64,000 bases of DNA from Pelagerythrobacter marensis (GCF_001028625.1 NZ_CP011805.1:1674001-1738000); one strand, 5' to 3'. Positions 44,932 to 54,650 are shown, counted from the stretch's first letter. The notes: generated by a model from the letters alone, not told the origin. Program-made: numbers and translations.

Positions 44932-44941
44932 TTGCATGCAA
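44932..44941. promoter_or_regulatory. TTGCATGCAA operator (perfect) over the SDR start
   Basis: The palindrome contains the ATG at 44936. A repressor bound here would block initiation or early elongation. It also makes the GTG at 44975 a reasonable alternative start. Confidence 0.7.
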
Positions 44942-45823
44942 CAGGTGCAACAGGCTCCGGTCTGGGATTTGCCTGTGACGCATCGGTTCGAGGGCAAGGT
45001 GGTCGTCATCACCGGCGCCGGCCGGCCCGGCGGGATCGGCGAAGCGATTGCCCGGCGTGTAACCAGCGAAGGCGGCCGGTGCGCCTTGCTCGACCTGTGC
45101 CGCGACAACCCGCAGGTCCCGCGCGAAAGCTTCGCCAGCATGGCCTCGCTCAGCCAGGTCGCGGCGGATCTGGGTGAACACGGCCACCCCGGCATCGCGG
45201 TCCGCTGCGACGTGACCGACGAGGGCGAGGTTCGCGATGCAATGCAGCAGGTTCGCGCCGAACTGGGCGGAATCGACGTGCTTTATGCCAATGCCGGCGG
45301 CGGCACCGGGGCCGGGCCGGTCGACCAGACCTTGGTCAGCGACCTTTCGCGCGAGGCCTGGGATTATACCGTCCAGCTCAGCCTGACTTCGGTCTTTCTC
45401 TGCGCGAAGCACGCCGCCCCTGCCCTGCGCGAACGGGGCGGCGGCGCGATCGTCAGCACGACTTCGATCAGCGCCTATCACGGCGTCCCCGGCCTTTCGG
45501 CCTATTCGGCAGCCAAATATGCGGTGACCGCGCTGACTCGCGATCTCGCGCTGGAACTGGCCGATGCCGGCATCAGCGTGAACGCCTTCGCACCGGGCAT
45601 CACGCTGACCCCTTACGTGCGGCAACGGTACGAAACGCTCGCGAGCCAGAGCCCGGACGCGTCCGCGCAGGACTTGCTCGATGATTTCGTGGCTTCGCGC
45701 ATCCCGCTCGGGCGCGCGGCGGAACCGGCCGAAATGGCCGCCGTCGCAGCGTTCCTGGGCAGCGGCGATGCCAGCTTCATGACCGGCCAGACCCTGTTCG
45801 TGGACGGAGGAATGCGGGTCTGA
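44936..45823 (+). CDS. Short-chain dehydrogenase/reductase
   Basis: 295 aa from ATG 44936; GTG 44975 is an alternative that overlaps the stop of a 21-codon ORF having the better ribosome site. NAD(P)-binding GAGRPGGIGEA, NAG motif YANAGGG, catalytic Ser (STTSISAYHG) and YSAAK with Tyr and Lys; ends with DGGMRV. It should oxidise a secondary alcohol or reduce a ketone in the pathway. It leads a rightward unit with a receptor, MFS transporter, second SDR and GntR regulator. Confidence 0.9.
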   Translation: MQQVQQAPVWDLPVTHRFEGKVVVITGAGRPGGIGEAIARRVTSEGGRCALLDLCRDNPQVPRESFASMASLSQVAADLGEHGHPGIAVRCDVTDEGEVRDAMQQVRAELGGIDVLYANAGGGTGAGPVDQTLVSDLSREAWDYTVQLSLTSVFLCAKHAAPALRERGGGAIVSTTSISAYHGVPGLSAYSAAKYAVTALTRDLALELADAGISVNAFAPGITLTPYVRQRYETLASQSPDASAQDLLDDFVASRIPLGRAAEPAEMAAVAAFLGSGDASFMTGQTLFVDGGMRV

Positions 45824-45880
45824 CGACCCAGCCAACAAAGGGCGGCAGCGAAAACAGCCGCCACATCGGGAGGTAAGGAA

Positions 45881-48304
45881 ATGAAAGACATGAAGCCTAT
45901 TGCATTGTTAGCAGGCGCCAGCCTGATCGCCATCGCATGCCCCGCGGCGGCGCAGGACGGTACGCAGACCGGTCCTGACAGCCCCGCGACGACAGCCGAA
46001 ACGACCCCGCGCGCGCCGGGCGAGATTATCGTCACCGCCCAGCGGCGCGAGCAGTCGCAGCAGGACGTGCCGGTTTCGATCTCCGTCGTATCATCCGAAG
46101 CGCTGGCCCAAAGCAATCTTACCACCATTGCCGACGTGCAGTTCCTTGCCCCCGGCGTGAACTACAACGCCAACTTCGGCGGCGGGTTCAACATTCGCGG
46201 CGTGGGCACGCAATCGCTGCTGATGTCGGCCGAACAGTCGGTTGCGCTGATTATCGACGATGTCATCCAGGGCCTGCCCGAAGTTTCCTTCGCCGGGCCG
46301 AGCTACCAGTCGCTCGTCGATATCGAGCGGATCGAGGTGCTCAAGGGTCCGCAGGGGACCCTGTTCGGCAAGAACAGCTCCGCCGGGGTCATCCAGATAA
46401 TCACCGCCAATCCCAAGCTGGGGCAGCGCACGCTCGACGGATCGCTGTCCTACGCGACGAAGAACGAGGTGAATGCGGAATCGGTCATCAATCTTCCCCT
46501 GGGCGAAACCGCGGCGCTGCGGGTCGCAGGCGGGCTCCAGCGGCGCGACGGTTTCGTGCAGGATCTCTTCAGCGGTGAGGATCGCTGGGCTTACGAACGC
46601 TATTCGGTGCGCGGCAAGCTGTTGTGGGAACCCACGGCCGATCTCAGCGTGCTGCTGACGGGCGAATACCGGTACCTGACCGACAACGCCAACGGCCTGT
46701 GGACTTTCCGCAATTGCGGCAGCGGCTTCGGCGCGTTCAACCCTTGCGAAGAAGTGGAACCGTACGGCATCGAAGCCGGACCGGAAAACCTCGAGGTCGC
46801 GACCGACGGGCAAAGCTATACCCGGCAGAAAGCCTATGCGTTCAGCGGGCGGGTCGATTACGATCTCGGCAACGCGACGCTGACCTCGATCACCGCCTAT
46901 CGCCACCTGCGCCAGCCGATCTCGCTCGATACCGATGTCACGCCCAGCGCGATCTATTCGCGGAACGAGAATATCTCCGGTGGCACGCAGTTCACGCAGG
47001 AACTGCGGGTGAACGGCGATGCCGGCATCTTCAACTACACGCTCGGCGGGTTCTTCTACGATGCGCGACCGTTTCAGAAGGGCATGAACGGCGGAACGCT
47101 GGGCTTCCTTCCCGACGATACCGAAACGCTCGTATCGCTCAACGCTATCGGGCCATATTCGGGTGACGGGTATGGATCATGGGTCAAGGCCAAGATCAGA
47201 AGCTATGCCCTGTTCGGCCAGGTCGAAGCGGCGGTCACGCCTGACCTGACCCTGATTGCCGGCGGCCGCTACACCCACGACGACGTGCGCCAGGTGATCG
47301 ATTATTTCGATGTGCCGTGGCTGTGCCGCGTGACGTTCGCCTTCGGGCAATCCTGCCACGGGCTGTCACTGCCGCTGTCATCGGGCGAATCGCGCGTGAA
47401 GGCGAGCAAGTTCACGTACAAACTGACGGCCAAGTACGACATCACGCCCGACATCAACGTCTATGCGACATATGCCACCGGCTACAAAGGCCCGATGATT
47501 TCGCACCCGGCCAACCAGCCGCAGCTCCTGCTTCGCCCCGAATTGTCGAAATCCTACGAGCTGGGCCTGAAAGGCGAACTGTTCGATCGCGCGCTCGCCT
47601 TCAACCTTGCGCTGTTCAAGGTCGATTACGACGATTTCCAGGGCCAGCAGCGCGTGGGCGTCGCGCCGACGTTTTATTACACCACCACGAATGCAGGCGG
47701 ACTGCAGACCAAGGGGGTGGAAGCCGATATGGCCTGGCGCGCAACGCCGGAACTGACCCTGGCCGGGAACGTCGCCTACATCCCGACCAAGTTCACCGAG
47801 TTCGCGGTGCAATGTTACGACCGCTACACCAACCCGGCGACCACGCCGGGCGAGTGCAATTACGTTCAGCCCGGCCTGCCCGCGGGGACGCCGCCGCAGT
47901 TCAATGCGGCCGGATATCCGCTGACATATTCGCCCAAGTGGACCTGGGGCCTGCGCGGCAATTACGAAACCGATGTCGGCAACGATCTGACGTTCAACGC
48001 CAGCGCATCGTTCAGCTATCGGTCGAGCACTTATGGCGTCGTCGCCGACGACAATTCGATCAATCCCGGATACGGCCTGCTTAACGGGCAGATCAGCATC
48101 GGGCGTTATGACGATCGCTGGCGGCTGTCGGTCTTCGCCCGGAACCTGCTCGACAAGTATTTCGTAGCCGGCATCTTCCGTACGCCGCTGGATTCGGGGA
48201 CGGACAATTCGACGCCGCTGTCCACGATCGGTTATTCCAACATTCCGGCGATGGATTCCAGCCGGACGGTGGGCATCAAGCTCAGCTACTCCTTTGGCAA
48301 CTGA
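45881..48304 (+). CDS. TonB-dependent outer membrane receptor
   Basis: 807 aa, GGGAGG 9 bases upstream of ATG. Signal CPAAAQ, TonB box GEIIVTAQRREQ, plug with GFNIRGVGTQSLLMSAEQSVALIIDDV and RIEVLKGPQGTLFGKNSSAG, barrel ending in VGIKLSYSFGN. Second receptor of the catabolic region, same sub-family as the one at 37914. It lies between the SDR and the MFS transporter, so outer and inner membrane import steps are cotranscribed. Confidence 0.92.
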   Translation: MKDMKPIALLAGASLIAIACPAAAQDGTQTGPDSPATTAETTPRAPGEIIVTAQRREQSQQDVPVSISVVSSEALAQSNLTTIADVQFLAPGVNYNANFGGGFNIRGVGTQSLLMSAEQSVALIIDDVIQGLPEVSFAGPSYQSLVDIERIEVLKGPQGTLFGKNSSAGVIQIITANPKLGQRTLDGSLSYATKNEVNAESVINLPLGETAALRVAGGLQRRDGFVQDLFSGEDRWAYERYSVRGKLLWEPTADLSVLLTGEYRYLTDNANGLWTFRNCGSGFGAFNPCEEVEPYGIEAGPENLEVATDGQSYTRQKAYAFSGRVDYDLGNATLTSITAYRHLRQPISLDTDVTPSAIYSRNENISGGTQFTQELRVNGDAGIFNYTLGGFFYDARPFQKGMNGGTLGFLPDDTETLVSLNAIGPYSGDGYGSWVKAKIRSYALFGQVEAAVTPDLTLIAGGRYTHDDVRQVIDYFDVPWLCRVTFAFGQSCHGLSLPLSSGESRVKASKFTYKLTAKYDITPDINVYATYATGYKGPMISHPANQPQLLLRPELSKSYELGLKGELFDRALAFNLALFKVDYDDFQGQQRVGVAPTFYYTTTNAGGLQTKGVEADMAWRATPELTLAGNVAYIPTKFTEFAVQCYDRYTNPATTPGECNYVQPGLPAGTPPQFNAAGYPLTYSPKWTWGLRGNYETDVGNDLTFNASASFSYRSSTYGVVADDNSINPGYGLLNGQISIGRYDDRWRLSVFARNLLDKYFVAGIFRTPLDSGTDNSTPLSTIGYSNIPAMDSSRTVGIKLSYSFGN

Positions 48305-49646
48305 GCTACGAACCGAACCTGCCGTTCCCGATGCGGGCGCGGCAGGTTCACCGGCCGCGGGCGGAACGCGGTGGATGCTGGCGCTGCTGACGGTCGGTTT
48401 CGGCCTGAACCTGCTCGACCGGCAGATCATCAACATCCTGTCCGAACCGATCAAGCGCGATCTGGGGCTGGCCGACTGGCAACTGGGTGCGCTCAGCGGA
48501 CTGTCGTTTGCGCTTCTCTACAGCGTCGCGGCCCTGCCCATTGCCCGCTTTGCCGACCGTTCGAACCGGGTGCGCGTGATCGGGATCGCGATTCTGACAT
48601 GGAGCGCATTCACCGCCGCGACCGCATCGGCGACCAGTTTCGTCCAGATGCTGCTGTTGCGGATAGGCGTCGGGATCGGCGAAGCGGGCGGTGCGCCCCC
48701 CTCTCAGGCGCTGATCGCCGACAGCGTGCCGCCCGAAAAGCGTTCCGGCGCATTGGCCGTGTTCGCCCTGGGCGCGCCGGTGGGTGCAGCGGTGGGGCTG
48801 ATCGGCGGCGGCATTCTGGAAGGCATCATCGGCTGGCGCTGGACGATGGTCTGCGCCGGCGTACCGGGGCTGATAATCGGGGGGCTGGTCCTGCTTACCC
48901 TGCGCGACGACAGGCCCCGCGTGGCACCGTCGGGCGTGAAAGCGCCGGGCCTGTTCGCCTCGCTCGGGATGCTGCTTTCGCGGCGGACATTCACGCTGAT
49001 CGCCCTGGGCGGCGCCTTCCTGAGCTTCTGCAATTACGGCGCGATGGCATTCGCAGGCTCGTATTACCTCAGGCTCCATTCCGCCGAACTGGCGGAACTG
49101 GGCGAACAGTTCGGCCAGCAGCCGCTGGGCATCATCGGGCTAGGTCTCGGCCTGTTCGGCGCCAGCGGCGGTGCGCTCGGCGCGCTGGTGGGCGGACGCC
49201 TGGGCGACCGTTTCGGTGCACACGACTTGCGCGCACTGGCGCTTATCCCGGCAGTCGGTTCGGTGCTTGGCACCGTGGCCTACGTCGCGATGTTCACGGT
49301 CGACAGCGCGGCCCTGTCGCTGGTGATTTTCGCCGTCGCCGCGTTCTTCACCAGCGTGTGGTACGGCCCGGGCAATCTGGCCATGCAACGCCTCGCAGGG
49401 CCAGGTGCCAAGGCCATGGCACTGGCGGTCGCCCTGTTCATCAACAGCGCAATCGGGTTGAGCTTCGGCCCCCTGCTGATGGGGGTGGCGAGCGATCTGT
49501 TCGCGCCATCGCTGGGCGAAGGCGAAGGGTTGCGCGCCGGGATCCTCGTGGGGCTGTCGGCCGGCCTTCTGTCGGGGCTTCTCTACTGGCTTGCGAGCCG
49601 TTCCATCAAGACGGAGATCGCGCAGGCGGAAGGGGGCGCGGCATGA
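48294..49646 (+). CDS. MFS transporter
   Basis: 450 aa from TTG 48294, overlapping the receptor stop; ATG 48375 would cut into the first helix. Twelve helices with GFGLNLLDRQIINILSEPIK, ARFADRSNRVRV (motif A region) and GVGIGEAGGAPPSQALIADSV, very like the sphingomonad spinster-type MFS proteins next to catabolic genes. Overlaps the next SDR gene by ATGA. Confidence 0.88.
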   Translation: MATELRTEPAVPDAGAAGSPAAGGTRWMLALLTVGFGLNLLDRQIINILSEPIKRDLGLADWQLGALSGLSFALLYSVAALPIARFADRSNRVRVIGIAILTWSAFTAATASATSFVQMLLLRIGVGIGEAGGAPPSQALIADSVPPEKRSGALAVFALGAPVGAAVGLIGGGILEGIIGWRWTMVCAGVPGLIIGGLVLLTLRDDRPRVAPSGVKAPGLFASLGMLLSRRTFTLIALGGAFLSFCNYGAMAFAGSYYLRLHSAELAELGEQFGQQPLGIIGLGLGLFGASGGALGALVGGRLGDRFGAHDLRALALIPAVGSVLGTVAYVAMFTVDSAALSLVIFAVAAFFTSVWYGPGNLAMQRLAGPGAKAMALAVALFINSAIGLSFGPLLMGVASDLFAPSLGEGEGLRAGILVGLSAGLLSGLLYWLASRSIKTEIAQAEGGAA

Positions 49647-50404
49647 AGCTGGAAGGATGCGGCGTCCTGATCGCGGGGGGAGGATCGGGCCTTGGCCTGG
49701 AAAGCGCGAAGCTGCTGCGGTCGCGCGGGGCGCAGGTCGGCGTGCTCGATCTGGAGAAAGGCGACTGGGATGGCCCCTATGCGCAGGCCGACGTTGCCGA
49801 CGAAGACGCGGTAGGCAGAGCGTTCGATGCCCTGAGCGCGGAAACCGGCACGATACGGGTTCTGCTGAACACCACCGGTATCGGGCATTCCGGGCTTTCG
49901 GCAGGGCCCGACCGCAAAGTTACCGCCGCGGGATTTCGCCGCACGCTGGAAGTGAACACGCTGGGCAGCTTCATCCTGGCGCAGGCGATGGCCGAACGCC
50001 TGATCGGATCGCAGCCGGACGAACACGCGGAACGCGGGGTAATCGTCAACACATCCTCCATCGTCGCGTTCGAGGGGCAGATCGGCACCGCTGCCTATGC
50101 CGCCGCCAAAGGGGGGATCAATGCGATGACCCTGCCCCTGGCACGGGAATTCGCGCGTTACGGCATCCGGGTGGTCGCGATTGCGCCGGGGATTTTCGAA
50201 ACGCCGATGTTCTCGAAAGCGCGCGGGCCGATGGTTGACTGGCTGCGCGATCAGGTGATCTTCCCCAACCGCCCGGGCGACGCAGTTGAATTCGCCGAAA
50301 TGGTGGCGCATATCTGCCGGAACAGAATGCTGAATGGCACAGTCATTCGACTTGATGGCGCATATCGCGTCCCGCCCGGCCAACATGACTGGTGGGTCGA
50401 CTGA
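49643..50404 (+). CDS. Short-chain dehydrogenase, 3-hydroxyacyl-CoA dehydrogenase type II-like
   Basis: 253 aa from ATG 49643, sharing ATGA with the MFS gene. Cofactor motif AGGGSGLGLESA, catalytic NTSSIVAFEGQ and YAAAKGG, and AIAPGIFETPMFS. Together with the short length and the loop EGQIGTAAYAAAKGG these are features of HSD17B10-like enzymes that oxidise 3-hydroxy-(2-methyl)acyl-CoA. A beta-oxidation role fits its neighbours. Confidence 0.85.
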   Translation: MKLEGCGVLIAGGGSGLGLESAKLLRSRGAQVGVLDLEKGDWDGPYAQADVADEDAVGRAFDALSAETGTIRVLLNTTGIGHSGLSAGPDRKVTAAGFRRTLEVNTLGSFILAQAMAERLIGSQPDEHAERGVIVNTSSIVAFEGQIGTAAYAAAKGGINAMTLPLAREFARYGIRVVAIAPGIFETPMFSKARGPMVDWLRDQVIFPNRPGDAVEFAEMVAHICRNRMLNGTVIRLDGAYRVPPGQHDWWVD

Positions 50405-51116
50405 AGAAATTGGGAGACGGGGTTCCTTGGTCAAAGCGGTCGATATCGCCTACGAAACTATCCGTGACGGGATACGGAACGGAACCTATCCTCCGGGGTC
50501 GCATCTGACGGCGCAGGCGCTTGCCGAAGCGTCGGGCTTCAGCAGAACCCCCGTGCGCGAGGCGATGCGCCGGCTGCATGCCGAGGCGCTGATTCATTTC
50601 ATCCCCAATCGCGGCGCATTCGTCGCGACCTGGAGCAAGCGCGAGATCGAACAGATCTACGACTTGCGCATCCTGCTCGAAAGTTTCGCCGCGAGCGAGG
50701 CGGCGATGAACATTGTCGATGATCAGTTGACGCGGTTGCGCGAAATCGCGCAGCGGATGCACGCCATCACCCAGTCGGCCAAGCCGGAGGTGGAAGCCGT
50801 CACCGATCTCAACGACGAATTTCACAAGCTGGTGCTGGATGCCAGCGGCAATGTCCGTCTGCGGAACCTGCTCGGCACGATCGTGGAGATCCCGCTGGTC
50901 CTCAATACGTTCCGATCCTACTCGCTGGACCAGATCCGGCGGTCGGCGGCCCAGCACCTGGAACTGACCGATGCGTTCGCAGCGCGCGATCCCGAATGGG
51001 CCGCAGCGATCATGACGGCCCATATCCGTTCCGCCCGGCAGACCTTGATGTCGAGCAGCGACGTCCAGTATCCGATGTTGGACGCGGTGGACGGCGATAC
51101 CGCAGAAGACTTGTGA
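50385..51116 (+). CDS. GntR-family (FCD/FadR-type) transcriptional regulator
   Basis: 243 aa from ATG 50385, overlapping the SDR by 20 bases; TTG 50427 behind GGGAGACGGGG is a strong alternative (229 aa). Winged HTH: AYETIRDGIRNGTYPPGSHL, LAEASGFSRTPVREAMRRL, HFIPNRGAFVATW. The C-terminal FCD domain (IEQIYDLRILLESFAA, FHKLVLDASGN, HLELTDAFAARDPEWA with the metal-binding His pattern) should sense an acid or acyl ligand. It is the last gene of the SDR unit and the only regulator in the 36-64 kb cluster, so it is the best candidate for the TTGCATGCAA sites. Confidence 0.9.
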   Translation: MTGGSTEEIGRRGSLVKAVDIAYETIRDGIRNGTYPPGSHLTAQALAEASGFSRTPVREAMRRLHAEALIHFIPNRGAFVATWSKREIEQIYDLRILLESFAASEAAMNIVDDQLTRLREIAQRMHAITQSAKPEVEAVTDLNDEFHKLVLDASGNVRLRNLLGTIVEIPLVLNTFRSYSLDQIRRSAAQHLELTDAFAARDPEWAAAIMTAHIRSARQTLMSSSDVQYPMLDAVDGDTAEDL

Positions 51117-51126
51117 CCCCCACGGC

Positions 51127-51519
51127 CTAGCGGGCCGCCTTGTGCGCCATGGCCCCGGTCGCGGCCGAATCGTGATAGGCATCCATTCGCTCGATCCTGC
51201 CGTCCCGAACTGTGCAGATGCAGCAGCAGCGATCCTCTATCGTCGGCCCATCCGGCATCGCAACCACAAGCGTGTGTTGCTGGACGAACCCGTCCGCCGT
51301 CGCGCTGCGCCGAATGTCGCGATAGGCAAACAGCCGCGCGCTCTCGCGAATGGTGCGCAGATTGCGGATCGTGGTCGGAATATCGGTGAAGCTATTATCG
51401 GTATTGTGCCACACCCGCGCATCATCGGCGAAAATGGTCCGCAGATCCTCAAGATCGCCATTCTCCACTGTATCGAACAGGCGGCGGGCGGCATCGAGGG
51501 GTTCGTTCTTCTCGATCAT
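51127..51519 (-). CDS. SnoaL-like (NTF2 fold) protein
   Basis: 130 aa. Cone-shaped alpha+beta NTF2-like protein (AARRLFDTVENGDLEDLRTIFADDARVWHN, VRDGRIERMDAYHDS). Members bind or isomerise small hydrophobic molecules. The start overlaps the end of the acyl-CoA synthetase gene by 4 bases, so it is third in the phosphotransferase-synthetase-SnoaL unit. Convergent with the GntR gene. Confidence 0.8.
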   Translation of the reverse strand: MIEKNEPLDAARRLFDTVENGDLEDLRTIFADDARVWHNTDNSFTDIPTTIRNLRTIRESARLFAYRDIRRSATADGFVQQHTLVVAMPDGPTIEDRCCCICTVRDGRIERMDAYHDSAATGAMAHKAAR

Positions 51520-53282
51520 CGGCGCATCCTCGTTGATACAGGCGATCCAGGGCTGGATTTTCGCGGGGCAGAGGCGGCGATCACAGATGCCCGCAGATCG
51601 CGCTTGATCACTTTGCCGGCTGCGTTGCGTGGCAGCGCACTGCAACTGAAAGTGACACGTTCCGGTATCTTGAAGGCGGAAAGGCGATTGGACAGGGCAT
51701 CGCGAATATCCCGTTCGGTCAATGCGCTGTTCTGCCCCACGACGACGCTGGCGGCGACGATTTCCCCCATCACCGTGTCGGGCACACCGAAGACGGCGCA
51801 ATCCAGCACGCCCGGGATTCGGGCAATGGCGGCTTCCACTTCCGCACAATAGACGTTTTCGCCGCCGCGAATGACGATGTCCTTCTTCCGGTCGAGAACG
51901 AACAGGAAGCCTTCCTCATCCATCCGCACGATGTCGCCTGTCCGATACCAGCCATCGGACAGGACGCGGGCCGTGGCCTCTTCCTCCCCCCAATAACCGC
52001 CGAACACCTGCGGTCCGCGAACCCACAGCTCCCCCGCCGTGCCGCGCGGGACGTCGCATCCCGCATCATCGACGACCCGCACATCGCAGCAGGGCACAGC
52101 CGTTCCCACGCTGTCGGGCCGTTCCAGCAGATCCTCGTGACTGTTCGACGCCACCAGCGAGGATGTTTCGGTCGCGCCATACCCCTGAGCCGGGGCCGCG
52201 CCCGGAAACCGGGATATCACCCCTTCGGCCAGGTCCGATGCCGCAGGCGAGCCACCGTAAGTCACGGTATGCACCGATTCCAGCCCCTTCGTTCCCCCGG
52301 CGGGCAGCCGCTGGACGAGCTGGACGACCAGCGTCGGAACCAGGATCAGGATATTGACCTGTTCGCGCTGGATCAGGGCAAGCGCCTCGTCCAGATTCCA
52401 GCGGTACATCAACATCAGGCGATTGCCCCGCGACAGGGCGGGGATCAGCGCCGAATGCAGCCCGGTCACGTGGAACAGCGGCAGGGGGAGGAGAACCGTC
52501 TGCTGACCGGCAGGCCTGTCGCGCGGGGGCCAGGTGTCGCCCCGGCGCAGCGCCGCGCGTGCAACACGGTACTGGGTATTGGCCAGATTGGTCAGCACCA
52601 TGCGGTGCGTCGTCAGCGCCCCCTTTGCCGCCCCGGTCGTGCCGGAAGTGAACGAGATCGCGACCGGATCGTCCGGCGTCAGCTTTCTGTCCGGCGCCGG
52701 CAGTGGCGCAAGCGCGCCCCAGCTGGCGACCGGCCCCACCAATTGCTCGAAACTTCCGGTTCCGCCGCCGGCCCGCACGCTGATTTGCTGGGCGGAACAG
52801 GTCTGCCCGGCCAGCCGTTCCAGACGCTCGGCGTCGGCCGCGACGACTTTCGCTCCGCTCGCGTCGATCATCGCAGCAAGGTTTTCACCGGTCTCCCAGG
52901 CGTTCAACGGCACCAGGACCGCACCGATAGCCATCGCAGCGAACGCGCAAACCGACCATTCGGGATAATTGCGCATGGCAACAGCGACCCGGTCGCCCTT
53001 CGCCACTCCGAAATCTTCCGCCAAAGTCCGGCCGAATGCCTGAACGGCGCGCCAATGCGCTTCGAACGTGACACGCTCTTCGCGATAGATCAGAAATTCG
53101 CGGTCGCCATACGCGCGACTGTCATCGATGACCCGGCGCATATCGCGCGGTCCGTGGACGTAGGTGCGCAAGGTGCGCCCGCCGATCGCTTCCGATCGCA
53201 TTTCCCAGGGCGCGCCCGGTGCCGTCAGCGCTGCCTCGGCTTCGGCAATGGTGCAGGCCGGCCATGATCGATCGGCTGTCAC
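51516..53282 (-). CDS. Acyl-CoA synthetase (AMP-forming)
   Basis: 588 aa from GTG 53282, which overlaps the phosphotransferase stop (GTGA). ANL-family motifs: ISFTSGTTGAAKGALTTHR (phosphate loop), QGYGATETSS (A5), DGWYRTGDIVRMDEEGFLFVLDRK (A7/A8 hinge), and PRNAAGKVIKRDL with the catalytic Lys. It joins a carboxylic acid to CoA at the cost of ATP to AMP. Sitting between a phosphotransferase and a SnoaL-like gene, it probably activates the hydroxy acid made after Baeyer-Villiger oxidation. Confidence 0.9.
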   Translation of the reverse strand: MTADRSWPACTIAEAEAALTAPGAPWEMRSEAIGGRTLRTYVHGPRDMRRVIDDSRAYGDREFLIYREERVTFEAHWRAVQAFGRTLAEDFGVAKGDRVAVAMRNYPEWSVCAFAAMAIGAVLVPLNAWETGENLAAMIDASGAKVVAADAERLERLAGQTCSAQQISVRAGGGTGSFEQLVGPVASWGALAPLPAPDRKLTPDDPVAISFTSGTTGAAKGALTTHRMVLTNLANTQYRVARAALRRGDTWPPRDRPAGQQTVLLPLPLFHVTGLHSALIPALSRGNRLMLMYRWNLDEALALIQREQVNILILVPTLVVQLVQRLPAGGTKGLESVHTVTYGGSPAASDLAEGVISRFPGAAPAQGYGATETSSLVASNSHEDLLERPDSVGTAVPCCDVRVVDDAGCDVPRGTAGELWVRGPQVFGGYWGEEEATARVLSDGWYRTGDIVRMDEEGFLFVLDRKKDIVIRGGENVYCAEVEAAIARIPGVLDCAVFGVPDTVMGEIVAASVVVGQNSALTERDIRDALSNRLSAFKIPERVTFSCSALPRNAAGKVIKRDLRASVIAASAPRKSSPGSPVSTRMRR

Positions 53283-54352
53283 GATCCTGCCCCCGCCCGC
53301 AAGGCATTGTCCCAGGCGGTTTGCGCCAGAGGCTCCACCCGATCCTGGGCACGCAAGGCGCGTTCGTTGTTCGCCTGTCCGCGCGCGGCGCGCCCCGCCA
53401 CGCCCTGAAGGATGGCCGCCAGCCGAAACAGGTTGAATGCGATGTACCATTCGATCGGGCGATCGAGCTGGCGCCCGGTCGCGGAAAGGTAGCGATCCAG
53501 CGCCTGCTCCATCGTCGGGATACCCGATGTTGCGAAATCGACCGTATCCATCGCGATCCTTTCGCCGGGCGGCATGCGCCACATCATCAGAAAATAGGTG
53601 AGATCGGCAATCGGATCGCCCAGCGTGCACAGTTCCCAGTCGAGCACCGCAGCGACCGCGGGCCTGTCCGGGGTCAGGACCATATTGTCGATCCGATAAT
53701 CGCCGTGCACGATCCGCGGCGCCACCTCGGGCGGGGGGGCTTCGGCCAGCCAGTCGATCAGGCGTTCCATCTCCGCCTGATGTGGCGGATCGGACGCGCG
53801 ATACTGCTTGGCCCAGCGCGCGATCTGACGCTCGAAATAGTTTCCGGCCCGGCCGAAATCCCCAAGACCCACGGCCTCCGGCTCGAACCGGTGCAGGGCG
53901 GCGAGAGTATCGATCTGGGCATTGTAGATTGCAGTGCGCTGCTCCGCCGTCTGGTCGGGAAGTTTCGGGTCCCAGAGTACCCGGCCTTCCACCAGTTCCA
54001 TCAGAAAGAAGGCGGAGCCGATGACAGCGTCATCCTCGCACAACCCATAAACCTGCGGAACGGGAAAGCCCCGCGGGCCAAGCGCCGCCATCACTTCGTA
54101 TTCGCGCTCTACCGCATGGGCGGATCGAAGCAGAACACCCGGCGGTTTGCACCGCAGGACATAATCGCGCACCGGCGTCGCGACGCGGAACGTCGGATTG
54201 GACTGCCCCCCGGCGAAGCGTTCCAGCCGGATCGGCCCCGCATGATCCGCAATCGTTGCAGCCATCCAGATGCCGAGACGATCGACCGCCTCCGCGTCGA
54301 TCTGGCCGGCAGACGTTGCCGGAGGCCCGGCACTGGCGACGGAGGCCTGCAT
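53279..54352 (-). CDS. APH-family phosphotransferase (ACAD10/LvaA-like)
   Basis: 357 aa from ATG 54352, behind GGGAGAGAG; the in-frame ATG at 54424 lies inside a TTGCATGCAA operator. Kinase motifs: GGQSNPTF (N-lobe), VHGDYRIDNMVL (catalytic Asp and Asn), and VLDWELCTLGDPIADLTYFL (metal-binding Asp). The family includes LvaA of levulinate catabolism and the kinase part of ACAD10/11, which phosphorylate 4-hydroxyacyl-CoA so that an acyl-CoA dehydrogenase-like partner can remove the group. The operon with a CoA ligase supports that role. Confidence 0.85.
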   Translation of the reverse strand: MQASVASAGPPATSAGQIDAEAVDRLGIWMAATIADHAGPIRLERFAGGQSNPTFRVATPVRDYVLRCKPPGVLLRSAHAVEREYEVMAALGPRGFPVPQVYGLCEDDAVIGSAFFLMELVEGRVLWDPKLPDQTAEQRTAIYNAQIDTLAALHRFEPEAVGLGDFGRAGNYFERQIARWAKQYRASDPPHQAEMERLIDWLAEAPPPEVAPRIVHGDYRIDNMVLTPDRPAVAAVLDWELCTLGDPIADLTYFLMMWRMPPGERIAMDTVDFATSGIPTMEQALDRYLSATGRQLDRPIEWYIAFNLFRLAAILQGVAGRAARGQANNERALRAQDRVEPLAQTAWDNALRAGAGS

Positions 54353-54418
54353 CCTCACTCTCTCCCAATTGCGATCGGAGGAGCTTGCCACCCCTCCTGA
54401 CAACAATGCTCTTGCCAT

Positions 54419-54428
54419 TTGCATGCAA
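54419..54428. promoter_or_regulatory. TTGCATGCAA operator (perfect)
   Basis: 67 bases upstream of the phosphotransferase start at 54352. Confidence 0.75.
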
Positions 54429-54621
54429 TTTAGTCAAAGCTTGTTGTGTCGATGCGGTCGGAACGGTTGATCGGCACAGATCGAAAGCGGGTTGTACATG
54501 GCGGGGGATATTTTGAGTTTCACCACGAAAATCACGCTTTCTCGCCCTGTTCCCTGCCTCGCAGATGGTTTCGGGATCGCTCGCGCCGGCCATCGTCGCG
54601 ATGCCGGGGCTGAAAGTGTGT

Positions 54622-54650
54622 GGATGCAAAACAGAAGCAAAAATGCATCC
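54622..54650. promoter_or_regulatory. Inverted GGATGCA/TGCATCC half-sites
   Basis: Two half-sites 15 bases apart, 45-73 bases upstream of the CoA-transferase GTG. They share the ATGCA core of the TTGCATGCAA motif (compare TTGGATGCAA at 40341). Confidence 0.4.

Larger units (their letters stand above)
44520..44935. other. Divergent control region with four TTGCATGCAA-type sites
   Basis: 416 bases between the leftward crotonase gene and the rightward SDR gene, A/T-richer than its surroundings. It holds sites at 44552-44561, 44699-44708 (one mismatch), 44839-44848 and 44932-44941 and no credible gene apart from the end of a possible 21-codon ORF (44912-44978). Confidence 0.75.
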
